Assembly: GCF_040581485.1 (NCBI RefSeq)
Contig: NC_090128.1
Location: forward strand, 9,734,001 to 9,798,000
From: Linepithema humile
Taxonomy: Eukaryota; Arthropoda; Insecta; Hymenoptera; Formicidae
Direction: 5' to 3'
DNA: 64,000 nucleotides
Under the pieces are notes generated by a model. It worked only from the letters and a program-made list of their open reading frames with translations. It did no database searches and was not told the DNA's origin. The position numbers and the translations under genes were made by a program. The first letter of the stretch is position 1; every line of letters begins with the position of its first letter. This document shows positions 38,210-50,269 of the stretch, piece after piece.

Positions 38210-39019
38210 CGTCTCGGCGAATTCTTACATTATCGGTGCTGTGAATACAAGAAATTGATTTTCTATCACGTTAATTTTTAACAGCAGATGTTTTAGTCAA
38301 TGTGGAGATGACGTTTCTTTAATAAATTTTATTATTTATCGCAAGACATTATTTATTTCAACTTTTCAATTTTTAAGCGACGTCGTATATTTCTGAAATA
38401 TCGAATCAATAATTATTTCGATTCCTCAAATAAAAATTCTGCCCGAGTGGAGTCTGTTGGAAATTAACTGAATGTGGTTTTGTCATTTATTTTCTCTCTT
38501 AAAGCTCTTAATTCTCCCGAAGACCCTTATTTTCAATCACTAATTACTTGAAAACTACAAGTGTCTCGACATTTTTGTTGAAAAGTACGACCTAATAATT
38601 AATCAAGCTTGTTATTAAAAGGAATGTAATAAAAATTGAACGTTTTGTATATAATCTTTCTACATGGTTTTGATATGTTTTTATTAACGTGACATAATTA
38701 TAACGTGATAAAACTATGGGTTTATTATCTTTGAGATTATATATTTTTGCTCTCGAAATTAATTAATTTTTTTATAGTTTACGGTAAAAATTTTTATTTT
38801 ACAAAATATAAACCATTTGAATTTGTCTTTCTAAATTTAAACGCGTTATTAAATTAAAATATACCCGGATATATCCAATGTGGATGTACAGTAAAATTTT
38901 ATCGCGTCTCAGGAACTTTGCCAATGTCTCTTCAACGTGTCGCAATTGATTTCAACTCTCGATCACCAAACGCTTATGCGCCAGACGAAAATCTGTTCAT
39001 GTAGTTACACGGATTGAGA

Positions 39020-39051
39020 CGACTGTTCTTTTATTGTCCAAGTAGGTAATG
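39020..39051 (+). promoter_or_regulatory. Weaker AG|GT ratchet-like site
   Basis: A T-rich tract at about 39023-39038 leads to AAGTAG ending at 39045, followed directly by GTAATG. The acceptor half is reasonable but the AAG just upstream weakens it, and the donor half matches consensus only in GTAA. It lies 5.6 kb downstream of the stronger site at 33422 on the same strand. Taken alone it could easily be a chance match. Confidence 0.15.
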
Positions 39052-39185
39052 ATTTGGCGTTTTACGATGTAAAGCGCGTGTACGCTTATCGGTGGAGAGA
39101 CAGAAAGCAGTAGGTTTGCGCCGTTCTTTTCGTCGAAGCGTAAAGGAATCTCGGAATATGCGATTATTTGCGCGCAACGTCCACA

Positions 39186-39240
39186 TCGTCGTCGTCGTCG
39201 TCGTTGTCGTCGCCACCGCCGTCGCCGTCCTCGTTGTCGT
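39186..39240. repeat. (GTC/CGT)n imperfect trinucleotide array
   Basis: About eighteen trinucleotide units with TTG, CAC and CGC variants. Frames across it are poly-Val, poly-Ser or poly-Thr rich and not credible. Confidence 0.88.
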
Positions 39241-40750
39241 TACTACCGTCTCGCGTTATGACAATTTTACTTTTATCGATCGTTCCGAGCGGACGACGTT
39301 GTATCTCTCTTTACCCGTGCACCCTTTCCTTTCGCCCGTCTCTCTCGCCCCTTCTCAACCCTCGGCCGGTCTTTCTTCTCTCACTCGCTCGCTCGCCCGC
39401 TCGCTCTCGCGCAGAGTGCTCGCTCGCTCTCTGTTTACAGTGCTCGTCGTGTAAGGGAGATACGGGGGTGCGCCTCGTCGAAACTTAAGCGGTCGTGTAC
39501 CTTAGGTATACGCGGCCTCGCGTGTACCTACATAATACGACGTAAGTTACGACGCGCCATGTAACTTTGGCACTTTGGACAATGGCTGCTTCTCTCTCCA
39601 TCTCCGCCTCCACCTCCTCCTCTCCTGCCTGCCTGCCGTTCGTCCCCCTTCAACTACACCCTCACACCCGCTCGCCCTGTCGGCATCGCGCCGCCGTATA
39701 CCCCGGCGAGAGAGCGGTACAATCAGGCACTAAATACTCGTTGGCGTATCGCGCCTAGGCGCCCAGACCTAGCGCAACCAGCCAGCCGGGCGCACTAATG
39801 GTAGCTGCCGTCTACTATATAATGCCCGCGACCGTGATAGTAATAATACGCAGCGGGCGGGTACAGTGCGTTATGAAAGTATCGCAAACGCTGTGCAATA
39901 AGCCTATTTTCGCAACTTGATCGGTATATTTTGCGTCGGCCTATTTTCAAATAAATCTTATCTCACAATTTTATTGTTTCGTACAACTGATGGATGTTCA
40001 ATAGTTTTTCTCGTTTCGAAAAGCAGAATAATTCGTTATCTATCTGCTTGTCCATTTTTTAAATCAAATTGTAATTTTATTGTGTAAGTCTGAAATGAAC
40101 GCGTTAAGATATTCTGTTTTTCTTGGGAGATCCCGTAGCGCGTCCCGAAACATTTACACGTATGATTACGTTTGACACGCCTCGATCCGGGGTATCGAAT
40201 TAATGCCAAAAGAGCACTCGTACGCCGTTAGCTTTGATCATCCACGCTACTTTATCTGAACGCCAGTCCGAAAGATCAACAAGCGCGTATATCAATGGGA
40301 CCCCCGTCTAACTTTCGCGCGACGGCCGATGGAAGGAAGGGGGCGGCCTCCGCAATTCGCACGTGAAATCGATTCTCGATTGTAACCGGCGGACTCGATG
40401 CTAACGCAGGCTACCGGCCGCCACGCAGGTAATTCGAACGTGACGGCGGCGGCCCCGGAGTTCGACGATGACGGTGAGAGAGTTGGTCGCCAGTGCGCGG
40501 GGGGGTGGTGGAGAGAGAGGCGAGGGCCGTGGCTCGGGGGCGGCTCGCCTCAAACGAGCGACGTATCTCTAATCCAACACCATAGAACTGACCAGTGCTA
40601 TTTAGCCTGCATTGTATCGGATAAAGGGAGTGCCGTGTAGCACCACCATAGTAACACCATGCCCTCTGTCGATCTGCACCGAGCATTCCGTCCCCTGCGC
40701 GAGGTCCTGACCGACCCCTCCGCAACCCCTTCTTGCCCTTTCTCTCGACA

Positions 40751-40751
40751 A

Positions 40752-40782
<31 letters not shown>
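40751..40782. repeat. (CT)n microsatellite
   Basis: About fifteen CT units with one TT interruption. Confidence 0.9.
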
Positions 40783-40783
<1 letters not shown>

Positions 40784-41080
40784 ACGCCGCCAAACACCCT
40801 TGTCCTCCAACGTCGGCCGTCGGCCGTCGTTCTCTCCCCCGCGTGCTCGTTCTCTCCGTTCTCTTCATCGTCCGCTCTCACCCCCGTGGAATCAATTGCG
40901 GTCGCCATGACTACCGTAATGGAGATCCAGGACCAGGAGGGTGCCTTTTCCACGGGAGGTTGACCAAAGCGTATCGCGTAGTGCCTACACGTCAGGGCGA
41001 AATCAAAGACCGAGCTCGAAACCGCTAACGCCGACGAGCAGCCTCGTTGCGGCAGGCGAGAGAAGAGGGTTCTCTTCCTT

Positions 41081-41107
41081 CCTCTCTCTCTCTCTCTCTC
41101 TCTCTCC
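41081..41107. repeat. (CT)n microsatellite
   Basis: Thirteen CT units followed by a C-rich stretch. Confidence 0.9.
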
Positions 41108-42778
41108 CCTCCCTCACTCTCGCGCCCCCCAATCTATCGTCCACCCTCTCTCGTTATGCTTGATCTACTGGAGGATCAATCCCGATGAGCTGACAATTCT
41201 CAACCGCTTGCTCGCGAGCAAGTGAACGATCAAGCGAGCGAGTCCCCGCGCCCCGCGCGGCTCGTCTCGATAATCAAACCGATCAATTACTTCGATCTCA
41301 ACTCTCCCTCATTAAGCGCGTAACATCCAATGTGGTTTTCCGCGGCTTTGCAAAAGCGAAAGAGAAACGGCTCCTGTTATCTCCTACTAGCAGATTGTAG
41401 CTAATAATTGACTTTTAATCATTTCGACGCTTTTGAGTCGCTTTAAACGTTTGATTTAATGCTCTACTGTTTTCAAATGCTATTTGAAATGAAAATTATT
41501 AGCCGTTACAAATCATTCATCGTATTATTATCAGTTCGTACGTAATCGGTCTAAAGTTACTCCAGCTGGACGGGAGTTTATTGACGGCGAATTACAAGCA
41601 TAATACGGCTTATTAGGAACAGGCTTAAATCAATCAAGTAAATTCATAATATTTTGTTATAGTGGAGAAAAAATGGCGAGCGTAATAAAGGTCAAATAGC
41701 GTAATAGGTAGGTCTCCGTAGGACCATAAATAATATTACAGTCACAAAGTATATTTAGTTTACGATATATAAGTGGTGAAACGATACGTAAAGAATAAAT
41801 AAAATTCGTAGAAAACTTACGGGACGTGACCTAGATTTCAAATGACATTTTACTTTATTCATTTTTTATCGTGATATTTATGCTTTATTCATCTACACAT
41901 TATACTACAAAGTATTTTGATATTAAAATTAATTTAATTAATTACCGCTTTCGCTTATGACTTTCCAATTTTCTATTAAATTTGTTCCTAATTTATCTTG
42001 TAGAATACAGATTTTATTAAGAAATTTGCTAATATTAATGGAAATATATATTTCTGTCATTTTTTTACATCTCTAAAAATGGCGCATATTATATAAATAT
42101 TGGAAAAATATTTCTCGCACTTTATGTATTCATAAATATTCAAAAAGTTTAAAATTGGAAATAAATGGCTTAATGTTGTTGATCCAGTTCAAAGATAGGT
42201 GATTTTTGTAATTTTAATTTCATATATTTTATGTAACCTTAATTAAATATATTGTACTTATTTTATATCGTCTGGCCACTAATTTATATGTTAAAAAAAG
42301 GGCCGACAGTCGCGTTATTTAGAAACGTGCGATATCCATAAAATTATCTCAATTTGAAAATGTCGACCAAAAATGCCAAATCCACGTTACAGCTCCGTAA
42401 ACGAAATAATCGAAATAAAAGTTCACGTCATCCACGCGTGTCCATCTTACGTCTCACTCTGACAGAAATCGTAACGAAGTCGTCTACGCATACATAAGCG
42501 GGGCTCGCGTTGACGGCGCGAGACGAGCCCCGGGAGATTCTCCGCGATCCCGATCGAAAGGAGAGGCATCGCGGGGAGAAGACGCGAACGCGTATTAATA
42601 CCCTTCTGTCTGTCTATCCGCTCGGCCGCAACACGGGGAGGCGGCTTTATGCACGTACGGTACGTAACACGTAGCATGGCGAAAGGGTGGTTCGGATCAC
42701 GCGATCGGAACCGGCAGTAGCAGTATCAACCCTTTTCTCTGAAATCAAATTCAGCCCCCGCTGCCGCCCGCTGCTCAT

Positions 42779-42830
42779 TCTCTCTCCCTTGCTCTCTCTC
42801 TCTTTCTCTCTCGCTTTCTCTTCCGCCTCT
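42779..42830. repeat. (CT)-rich tract
   Basis: Several CT runs of 8-12 nt separated by single G or T interruptions. Confidence 0.82.
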
Positions 42831-42910
42831 CTACCCTATCGCGCGAGTTGCCTGCCCTCGTCGTCTCCTCACCCACGCCAGTTCTGTCCACCCCTCGTTC
42901 CTTCGTTCAT

Positions 42911-42953
42911 TCGTTCGTTCGTTCGTTCGTTCGTTCGTTCGTTCGTTCGTTCG
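42911..42953. repeat. (TTCG)n tetranucleotide array
   Basis: Roughly eleven uninterrupted TTCG/GTTC units. It is the reverse complement in type of the GAAC core at 58362-58410. Open frames through it encode FVRS repeats only. Confidence 0.92.
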
Positions 42954-43581
42954 ACCAGCCTAGATGTAATTACATAATGGTTTTATGTAGAGACCCCTCG
43001 CCCTCGTCCGACCACCGCCCCCGTCGTCTCCGCTCGTTCTCTCCCTCTTACGTTCGTCGTTCCACCCTTCCTCTTTTCCGCCTGCCGCGTAACCGTGCAA
43101 ATAGGTATCCCCGCGGTCTATCAATATTGCACGCTTGCTTACGCCGTACGGAGGGGGGAGGGAAAGGATGAGCGTGAAGGGTGTGCGCGCGCGGAAGGGT
43201 GGCCAACAGGCGCTGGGTGACTGCGGTGACGGCGGTGGCGTCCTCGTTAAAAAACCTGTCATTACTCGCCTAGATTCCGCGCTCGGCGATCGGAAAATAT
43301 GCTCGTCTCCGCCCGAAGATAACGCCCGCGTACGCTAAGGGGACGGAGAAAGGGCGGAAGGGCGAAGGGACGCGGCGGGGCAGCGGACGTCGTAACGCCG
43401 TTTTTTGCTTTCTTATCGGCTAATTGAAAGATTCACGCGGGCCCCGCGCGGCTCGTCCACTCTTCTCCTCTCTTTCTCGCTCTTTTCTCGATACCCTCTT
43501 CCCCGCGTCCCGCGCTCTCTTTCTCTTTTCAGCTTTTTCTTTTTTACATGCTGCAATAGTAACGATTGCGAAGAGCGGACG

Positions 43582-43603
43582 GCGACGACGACGACGATGA
43601 CGA
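43582..43603. repeat. (GAC)n trinucleotide run
   Basis: Seven GAC-type units, one changed to GAT. Confidence 0.8.
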
Positions 43604-45242
43604 TGGGTACCGCGGCGCACGGCACCGGCGTGTACATAATTCAAGAAGAGAGACGAAAGAGAGGCGCGGCGCAACGGGAAGAGAGGAAAGAGCGAGCGAG
43701 AAAGAGAGAGAGGACGAGAGGCAAGGGAGGACTCTTCCTCTCCCGGGGTGGCGAAAGGGTTAAAACATAGGGGCCGATGAAAAATTCAGGGGGATTTCAG
43801 TGGCTGAAAAACATTGTTTAGTCCCCTCCCGCCCGCTTCAGTCCCCCTTCTTCGGTAGCACGCTCGGTCGAGCCGTGGTTCATCTATTATTTCCGCGACA
43901 CCGGGTAGACGCGCCGCACGAAACGCGTGTCCGGCCTGCTACTGTCCTTTTCCACTTCTGCCTCCCTATCCTCCGCGACTTCCTCTCCCCCACCGCGCTC
44001 GTCTCCGCTCTCTTTTTCTTTCTCTCGTTGCCGCTCTCTCGATTCGATCGCGTGTACGCGCGCGCTTCTGTCGCGTGAACGCGCGGCCGTTTTCCGCTTT
44101 CGATGGGAGAAAAAGCGGAAAAGTCCCGAGGGCGCATCGGGCCGACCAGGAAGTCGCGCATTGGAAACGTAACGCGCGACGATGAAAATAAAAGTCTCAT
44201 TCTATCTCTGTCTTCCTCTCGATACGCAGCTTGCATTTTACCCTTTATGTCAAGAAATAATTTCGAGAAGCGCGACGAAACGTTTTGTTTCGATTTCCAT
44301 GCTGCGGCTGCGTTTCCGAGGGTAATGACCACTTTCCGTCATTTATAGCGTTCCGCTTGATTAATTAAGCAAACAGCACTAATAGCAAGATAATCTGTGT
44401 ATAAATGTATACCGTTAATATCGTTAATTATCGCATACAAAGAAATTCGATATTGCTGTTTATGCATTATTAGAAATATTTTTCTCGTAACTATGTTAAG
44501 TTTATCCGATGCATTTGCAGAATCAGCTATTTAAAATAGATCGAATTCTTTCGGAACGGAATCAACAGCACTTTGTTAATTTCTAGAGTTTGATCCAGTT
44601 AAGATCGTCGACATTCCGGCGCAAAGTTTTTGTCGGTCAAGAATTGAAATTGTCCTAGAAAGCTGTGCGTTTGCTAAAAGATCAATGTGGTTCCGACATC
44701 ATATAACATACTTAGTGCCCATAAAAACTTGCTTTATAACCCAATTATAGACCTGCGATTTTTTCAATGTAAATTGCATAAGCTATTTTGAGTCTCGAAT
44801 TAAAATATGAAATCTCTTATAATAGCTTTATTATTATAACTTATTAGAACATTACAAGATTTGGAACAATGAGATAAGTTCGTAATTTGTCAAGACTTAT
44901 TTTAGATACAAAATTGTACTTAAAATGAGCTTTAAAAATTAGACTTATCTTGTTAAAAATAATTTTAAAAATATTTAGTATACTTTTTCAAGCTAATTTA
45001 TTTTTGCATTGACAATTATAAGAATCCTATTTACTCTTACTTTTCCGCAACATTAGTACCAGTTCTCGTCGATCGCGCACTTCCGTACCCTCGTGAAACG
45101 TCCCTGCGGTGCGTTTCCGATGAAATTGAGTCGATAATTCGAGCCGAATCATCCACGGGCCGTGTTAACACCCTTGCGAAAGGGGAGACGGAGCGCCGAA
45201 GGGGCGGTCGAAGAAACGAAACGCGGCAGGAAATGAAAATTA

Positions 45243-45262
45243 GGACACCTCTCGAGGTGTCC
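45243..45262. other. Short perfect hairpin
   Basis: Arms GGACACCT and AGGTGTCC with loop CTCG. It lies about 85 bp upstream of the pyrimidine-rich acceptor ending at 45347. It is too short for a microRNA precursor. Confidence 0.5.
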
Positions 45263-45305
45263 GTGAATTCAGGTTCTCTGACGGTGGGCGATCGATCCCT
45301 GTTGC

Positions 45306-45484
45306 CGGCCCCTCTCGACCCCCTTTCCCCCGTCCCCTTCCTCCTAGGTGGAAAGTTTCGATCCGAGCACGCGAGTAAACACGCCGCGTGGAATTTATCG
45401 CCGTCCCGAATTCGCGCGCGGTCCGATAAACCGAATGATTTACTCGTGAAGCTTCGAAATCTCGTCATCGAGGGAATCGGATGA
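45306..45484 (+). other. Strong pyrimidine-tract acceptor followed by a short open stretch
   Basis: About 38 nt that are almost entirely C and T (45308-45345) end in TAG at 45347, followed by GTGGAAAG. This is one of the most pyrimidine-rich acceptor-like sites in the window. Downstream, one + frame stays open until TGA at 45481-45483, giving about 45 codons that end in a mixed hydrophobic/charged run (NDLLVKLRNLVIEGIG). The opposite strand is open over the same interval, so coding is not established. The feature could be a terminal exon, a third AG|GT site with a poor donor (GTGGAA), or a chance C-rich run. Confidence 0.15.
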
Positions 45485-45937
45485 ATACAACTGAATGGAA
45501 TAAAATAGTATTGTATTCCGGGACTTTTTGTGTGTATATGAGCAATGGTGTAAAATAACTTTTCCTTTAATCGACGAATTTTTCGAAATTTTTTTTTTTA
45601 TTAATGTAAATAATTTATTTATTATGTGAATGCAATTTCACCTATCTTGTTCTGAAGTTTCTCAAAAATAAATGTAAACCTATGAATTAACATAAATATT
45701 AAATGCTTGAAAAATGAAACCTAAAGAACACGACATATGCGATATACCACCGAACAGGATCTTATAAAGGATCGCGGCGATGCCGGGACGCGCGCCCTTA
45801 AGGGATTGAGGGCCGTAAATAAAAGCGCATATAAGAAGAAGGGTGAGGCAGGGCGGGCGTTATTTATCGTTCGACCGTGGCTTCTAAAATTAGGCGAAAG
45901 CACAAGTAAGTCGGAATCGATACCGCAGAGCGAGAGA

Positions 45938-45980
45938 GCGGCGGCAGCGGCGGCGACGCCGGTGTCGGCGGCGGTGGTGG
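45938..45980. repeat. Imperfect (GCG/GGC)n tract
   Basis: GCG-rich units interrupted by AGC, ACG, TGT and TGG variants. Confidence 0.75.
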
Positions 45981-46597
45981 CAGAGGGTATATTGCGGGGG
46001 TGCGATACACGGGGAAGGTCGGAGAGTAAGCAACAACGCGCGGCGGCGGACCACCCTGCCGCCCAACTAAATTAATCTAAGTAATTCATGTCGAAGTTTG
46101 TTCCGCCGCCATGGCATATGTGTGTATGTGTTGTACGTGTCTCTACGCGACACGCACACAGCGGCGCTCACCCACATATACAACGGTGCCTGCGTAAATA
46201 CGAACGGTTTCCCCGACCTACTCCCCCCCGAGTATCTCTTGTGCTCGATAAGTATCGATAGGACATCGAAGCTTTTTGCGCGGAGAACGCGAAGAATAAA
46301 GACCGTAGCTAAACGATCCTACGTCCCGTTTTTTCGTCCCTGTTATTCCGCGCAGAGACGGCCGAGCTTTCATCATCCGTGCTCGTTGATAAATGTTAAC
46401 GAGTGACTTCCTGGCTCTCTCGGCACATTGAATCTTTCTAGCTTCGATATTCCCGATTTGTTTCATCACTAGGTACCTTATATTCTTTTGTATTTAACAT
46501 TTTTTCTTCACTCTATTTTAATTATCTATTCAACGAATTTCTTATTCGACGAAGTCATTGTCTACGTATCTATATTGAAAATATTTTTGCCATCTCG

Positions 46598-46643
46598 TTT
46601 TTTTTGTTTTTTTCTTTTTTTCTCTTTTTTTTTTTTTTTTTTT
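46598..46643. repeat. Poly-T tract
   Basis: T-rich block with a few G and C interruptions. The last pure run is about 19 T. Confidence 0.85.
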
Positions 46644-47589
46644 ACTTCAAACAGATTACATATAAATTATACATACCCAGACAGAATTGAAGAAATATCT
46701 CGTCCCTTTCTTCGCCCGCAGTACGAAACAAAATCCAATCTATTAATTGCATCTGCTAACATTTGTGTAATTTTTTTATTCTTATATAATATTTTTATTG
46801 TACAATTTTTTGTCTATTTTTTATTCTATTCGGATAATTATCTTATCTACAAATCTGTCAATAGTTAGGTATGCAAACATTTTAGTTCTGAACCACTTGC
46901 GGACTCTCGTAATCGCGTCTTCCCTTTAATGGCTGAGGAGTTTCCCCGAGGAGAGTCGCGTGCTCGCGAAGTTCCGGGCGAGTTCACGGCGCGCCGCGTT
47001 ATTGCGCTTAGGATGACGGAGGAGGCGCGTACACGCATCCGTGTCGGGGTCCGCGTCTTCCCGCATTCCCGAGATAGTTGCCTCTTGCTCCGCCACGTTG
47101 ATCTTATCCGCGGCGATAAATAGCGCAAATTGAAGCTCGCCGAGCACGTTATGACGATTACCGCGACGTTCTTGCGATCTTACCGCCCGGTAAACTCGCG
47201 GGGAATTCGAACCCGGGGTGAGTTTCGTCGGGAAGTTACCTCGTGTAACGAAAGGTACTAACAATACCCTGGTACCGTCGATGTACATAAATTTTTCTAT
47301 TTTTAGACTTGTCTTTTGCAAAAAAAGAAGGTATATAACGTATATTTTAATAAATATATTTAGATCATTGTTACATTTAGACTTGTTAATGTGAATTTAA
47401 TCTTTTCTCAAAGAAAAGAAACGCTTGTTATAAAAATTGCTTTGCCGTGTACATTTGACATTTAGAGTTTTAAAAGTCAGATGTTATTCAATTCGTAAAG
47501 CTTATTTTTACATATTTAAATCCGTCTAAATCTAAATCCACCTATCAGAATTATCAGATTTCAAATTTAAAGTTTAATACATGCGGGGC

Positions 47590-48230
47590 GGAGTGCACAA
47601 CTTCCGCGAATCTGCGGCATTCGAATTTGCATTTTTTTTAAAAGAGAGCCGGCCGTGCAGCAGCGGCGCAAATTAATTTTTGCACGCTTATAACAACGGG
47701 CGGTACGACACGTTGGCGTGATTTATACCCGCCCCGCGATGGCAAGACGAATGGCGCGAAGAAATTAAAAAGATGCACACCCACATCGCGACCCACGATT
47801 TATTCTCGGCCGGCGCATTAATTAAATTAATTAGCGAAATCTCGCAGCGATACCCCTCCGCCGGTGTCCCTCCGTTTCACCTCCGTTATTTCCGAGAAAT
47901 TTGTTGATTGCACGCGGTCAGCCGAGTCGTAATCGAAGAGGCGGCGGCGGCGGTAATGGCGTCGAATCGGAAGAAATCGAGTCGCGTGACGACGGGACGG
48001 TCCTATTAATTCGGGCCGCGTTAATTATAATCAGCGCTTCCGCACGAGCGGGCCCCCACGACGCCTGATTTATGAAGACAAAATGTCGGAACTGATTTAC
48101 AAAATAGTCGATCCGTATCGCCGCACGGGCGCGGTGGCCGCTACGTCGTCGTCATCGTCGGTAAATAACGACGTTCTCGCTGATATTCCACCGGCGGATT
48201 GTATGATCAACTGATTCTCACGAAGCCGCG
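47590..48230. promoter_or_regulatory. Enhancer-like non-coding block
   Basis: Contains an octamer on the minus strand (ATTTGCAT, 47625-47632), GCAAATTAATTTTTGC, an extended ATTAATTAAATTAATTAG near 47818, GTTGATTGCACGCG near 47903 and GTTAATTATAATCAG near 48020, in otherwise GC-rich unique DNA. No frame looks coding. Confidence 0.28.
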
Positions 48231-48576
48231 ATGATCACGCGACTTCTTTCACGGAATACTTTTCACCACCTTCACGTTCGCAATTGTCGGGTTTTGCGAT
48301 CATTATTTCGCTTCGTGGAACGCGTTTTGCCAATTTGTATTAGTATAGTTTATTTAGATGTATTTAACATAGAAGACAAATATGTATTTAATAGACATTC
48401 AATTAATTAGGTAATTGCGCCGCTTGGCAAGCTCGTATTTTAGGCTGAATTAGAGCAAATATTTTCTTTGAAATTCTTTCAAATATTATTCTGATTTCTA
48501 TGTGGGTCACGATACGTTTGAAATTATTTGTCTTTATTTGATATACATTTTATTTCCATCCAATTTTTTTATTTTT

Positions 48577-48680
48577 ATCATTTTATTTGTTTTATACTTA
48601 TTCTGACTTTTTTTATTTGTTTTATATTTATTCTAATTTTTTTTTATTTGTTTTATTCTTATTCCAACTTTTATTTATTA
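48577..48680. repeat. Minisatellite-like array, three copies of ~30 bp
   Basis: The phrase TTATTTGTTTTAT is found three times, with TTTGT at 48586, 48616 and 48647, each copy followed by a variant of TTATTC(T/C)(A/G)A(C/T)TTT. The period is 30-31 bp. Poly-T runs between copies vary in length, consistent with slippage. Confidence 0.6.
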
Positions 48681-49589
48681 TTTGCATTTTAAAAGTCTTA
48701 AAATATTTTTAAACTTTAAAAAATTACATTCTATAAATTCTTTGCAAATTTTTCACTAGTATTTTTTTTTGCAAAATATATATTAAAAAAAGTCTCGGAT
48801 TTCGATACTTATCTATTAATAAAAATAAAGATAGAGATTGTATTAATGTGCCACGCGCGTGCCGCGCCCACCGTCCACAGCGATCGCGTTTTCACGAAGG
48901 AAGGAAAGAAAAACGGCGCCGGAGGAAATAGATATTGCTTAACAGGCCTAACTGCCCTGCCACGGTTATGGCTGTGCATACGAAGCTTTAGGGGTGCGGC
49001 ACAGTCACCCAACTCCCTCTCGTTCAACTTTTGTTCTTATCCTTCGTTCGCCCGCTCTCAGCGTTTTTTTCTCTTTCTGCCTACCTCGTTCGCTCTAAAA
49101 TTGTAAAATTAGTCAAATCACTCGAAAGGCTCTCTCAATCTGCATTTAGTTCACCCTTGCGATCGGCACTCCTTTCCTTCCCCTTCAGAACTAACCACAC
49201 CCTCGCTCTATTCTAACTCTTTCTCTCCCTTTTGCAATCGTATAAAGCCAGAATTGCTGCTACTTTTCTTTGCTACATATGTTAGAGAATTCTCATTATT
49301 TTTACAACACAGATTAAATTTGCCGTAAGTGCTTCATAAAATCTTTGGATCTTTACATTTTTACGAAAAATTTTTTTTCCCTCTAATCGATAGTAAATTT
49401 TAATTGCGTATAAAAAGTAATTCTCAGTATTTCCGAGAGAATAAGAAATTCTTGACCTCTTTGCATTTTACAAAATTTTATCAAAGATATATTCAAATAA
49501 AAAAATTAATTTAGGAGAGACTTGTCACATTTTCTTATTCAGAAAGGTATCAAATAATTGAAAGCGAAAAAAGAAAGGCAAGTAAGAGA

Positions 49590-49622
49590 AGTAGCAATAG
49601 TTTTTCCGACACCCTGTATATT
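49590..49622 (-). mobile_element. Possible transposon terminus (ACACCCTGTATA)
   Basis: Reading the minus strand from 49622 gives TATACAGGGTGTCGG followed by AAAAACTATTGC. TACAGGGTGTC is a common outer end of short insect DNA-transposon remnants. Only one end is visible, the internal sequence to the left is AT-rich and featureless, and the remnant's other boundary cannot be set. Confidence 0.22.
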
Positions 49623-49771
49623 CCTGTGCACTTTGTTCGTGTCGCGGTCGCTTTTATCTATTCACCGATGGGCACTCGTGCACACGCGGCTCGCGTGACC
49701 GAAGACGAGAAGCGTGCGCGCGGATTACTAAATTAATACGAAAATCAGAGCGCGATTGATCGTCGTTACGC

Positions 49772-49796
49772 GGACGACGACGACGACGACGATGAT
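49772..49796. repeat. (GAC)n trinucleotide run
   Basis: Seven GAC units followed by GATGAT. Confidence 0.85.
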
Positions 49797-50269
49797 CGCG
49801 ACTATCGCGCAATCGGGGCGAGTCGACCCTCGGCTCGCCGATAACGTCACTGCTCGTCGACACGTTCTCGTAACGCGGGCACGCAAGGCGACTGAAGAGT
49901 CGCCATCCCGAAATTAGAAAAGTGGGACAACAACGCACATTGTGAAAATTTCACGTCCCGAAATATCTGTCATTTTCTCGTAAAATGCTCCGATGTGCGA
50001 AAGTCGTCCCCTCTTCACATGTCCATATCTGTAAAAGATTTACGCGATCGATGTCGTCAAGTTTCTTAAATCAGATAACGCCTGTTGAATTTATAATAAC
50101 ACCTTAAATGCAGTTTCTTTTATTCCGTCCGTCATCCGTGAGCCCCGACGAATGTTAAACCACTACCGTTTTTAACGAATCATAAAGAATTTAGCGTCCG
50201 TCAATTTAACATTCGTTGACTAGAATTCGTGGGAACTTGGCGAAGTCGCTCGTTGCTCATCCGGAGGAG

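Larger units (their letters stand above)
33431..39900. other. Unassigned DNA downstream of the ratchet-like site
   Basis: AT-rich to about 34000, then mixed. A second AG|GT (TCAG|GTAACT) lies at 33851 with only a modest pyrimidine tract. Frames at 34901-35329 (142 codons) and 36613-37038 (minus, 141 codons) carry no motifs. Confidence 0.5.
39900..45000. other. Unassigned DNA
   Basis: GC-rich at 40260-41300 and 42440-44330 with many CT tracts. AT-rich and nearly without open frames at 41380-42430 and 44340-45040. The 180-codon minus frame at 40411-40953 includes EREREREREI from the repeat and is not credible. Confidence 0.5.
45490..47580. other. Unassigned DNA
   Basis: AT-rich at 45500-45720, 46480-46870 and 47280-47580, with CpG-rich islands between. 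Minus frame 46926-47321 (131 codons) and plus frame 45737-46075 (112 codons) have mixed composition but no motif I recognise. Confidence 0.5.
48690..50260. other. Unassigned DNA
   Basis: AT-rich on both sides of a CpG-rich island at 49630-49900. Only short frames. Confidence 0.5.

Noticed and set aside
40411..40953. 180-codon minus frame
   Set aside because: It includes an ERERER segment from the CT array and Arg-rich text on both sides.
46105..46197. Perfect Kozak-type GCCGCCATGG opening a 28-codon frame
   Set aside because: The frame is very short, encodes a Cys/Thr-rich sequence from GT/CA-rich DNA and has no supporting context.
47190..47225. Minus-strand GGGTTCGAATT resembling a tRNA T-loop
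   Set aside because: The five bases on each side do not pair as a T-stem and no cloverleaf can be drawn.
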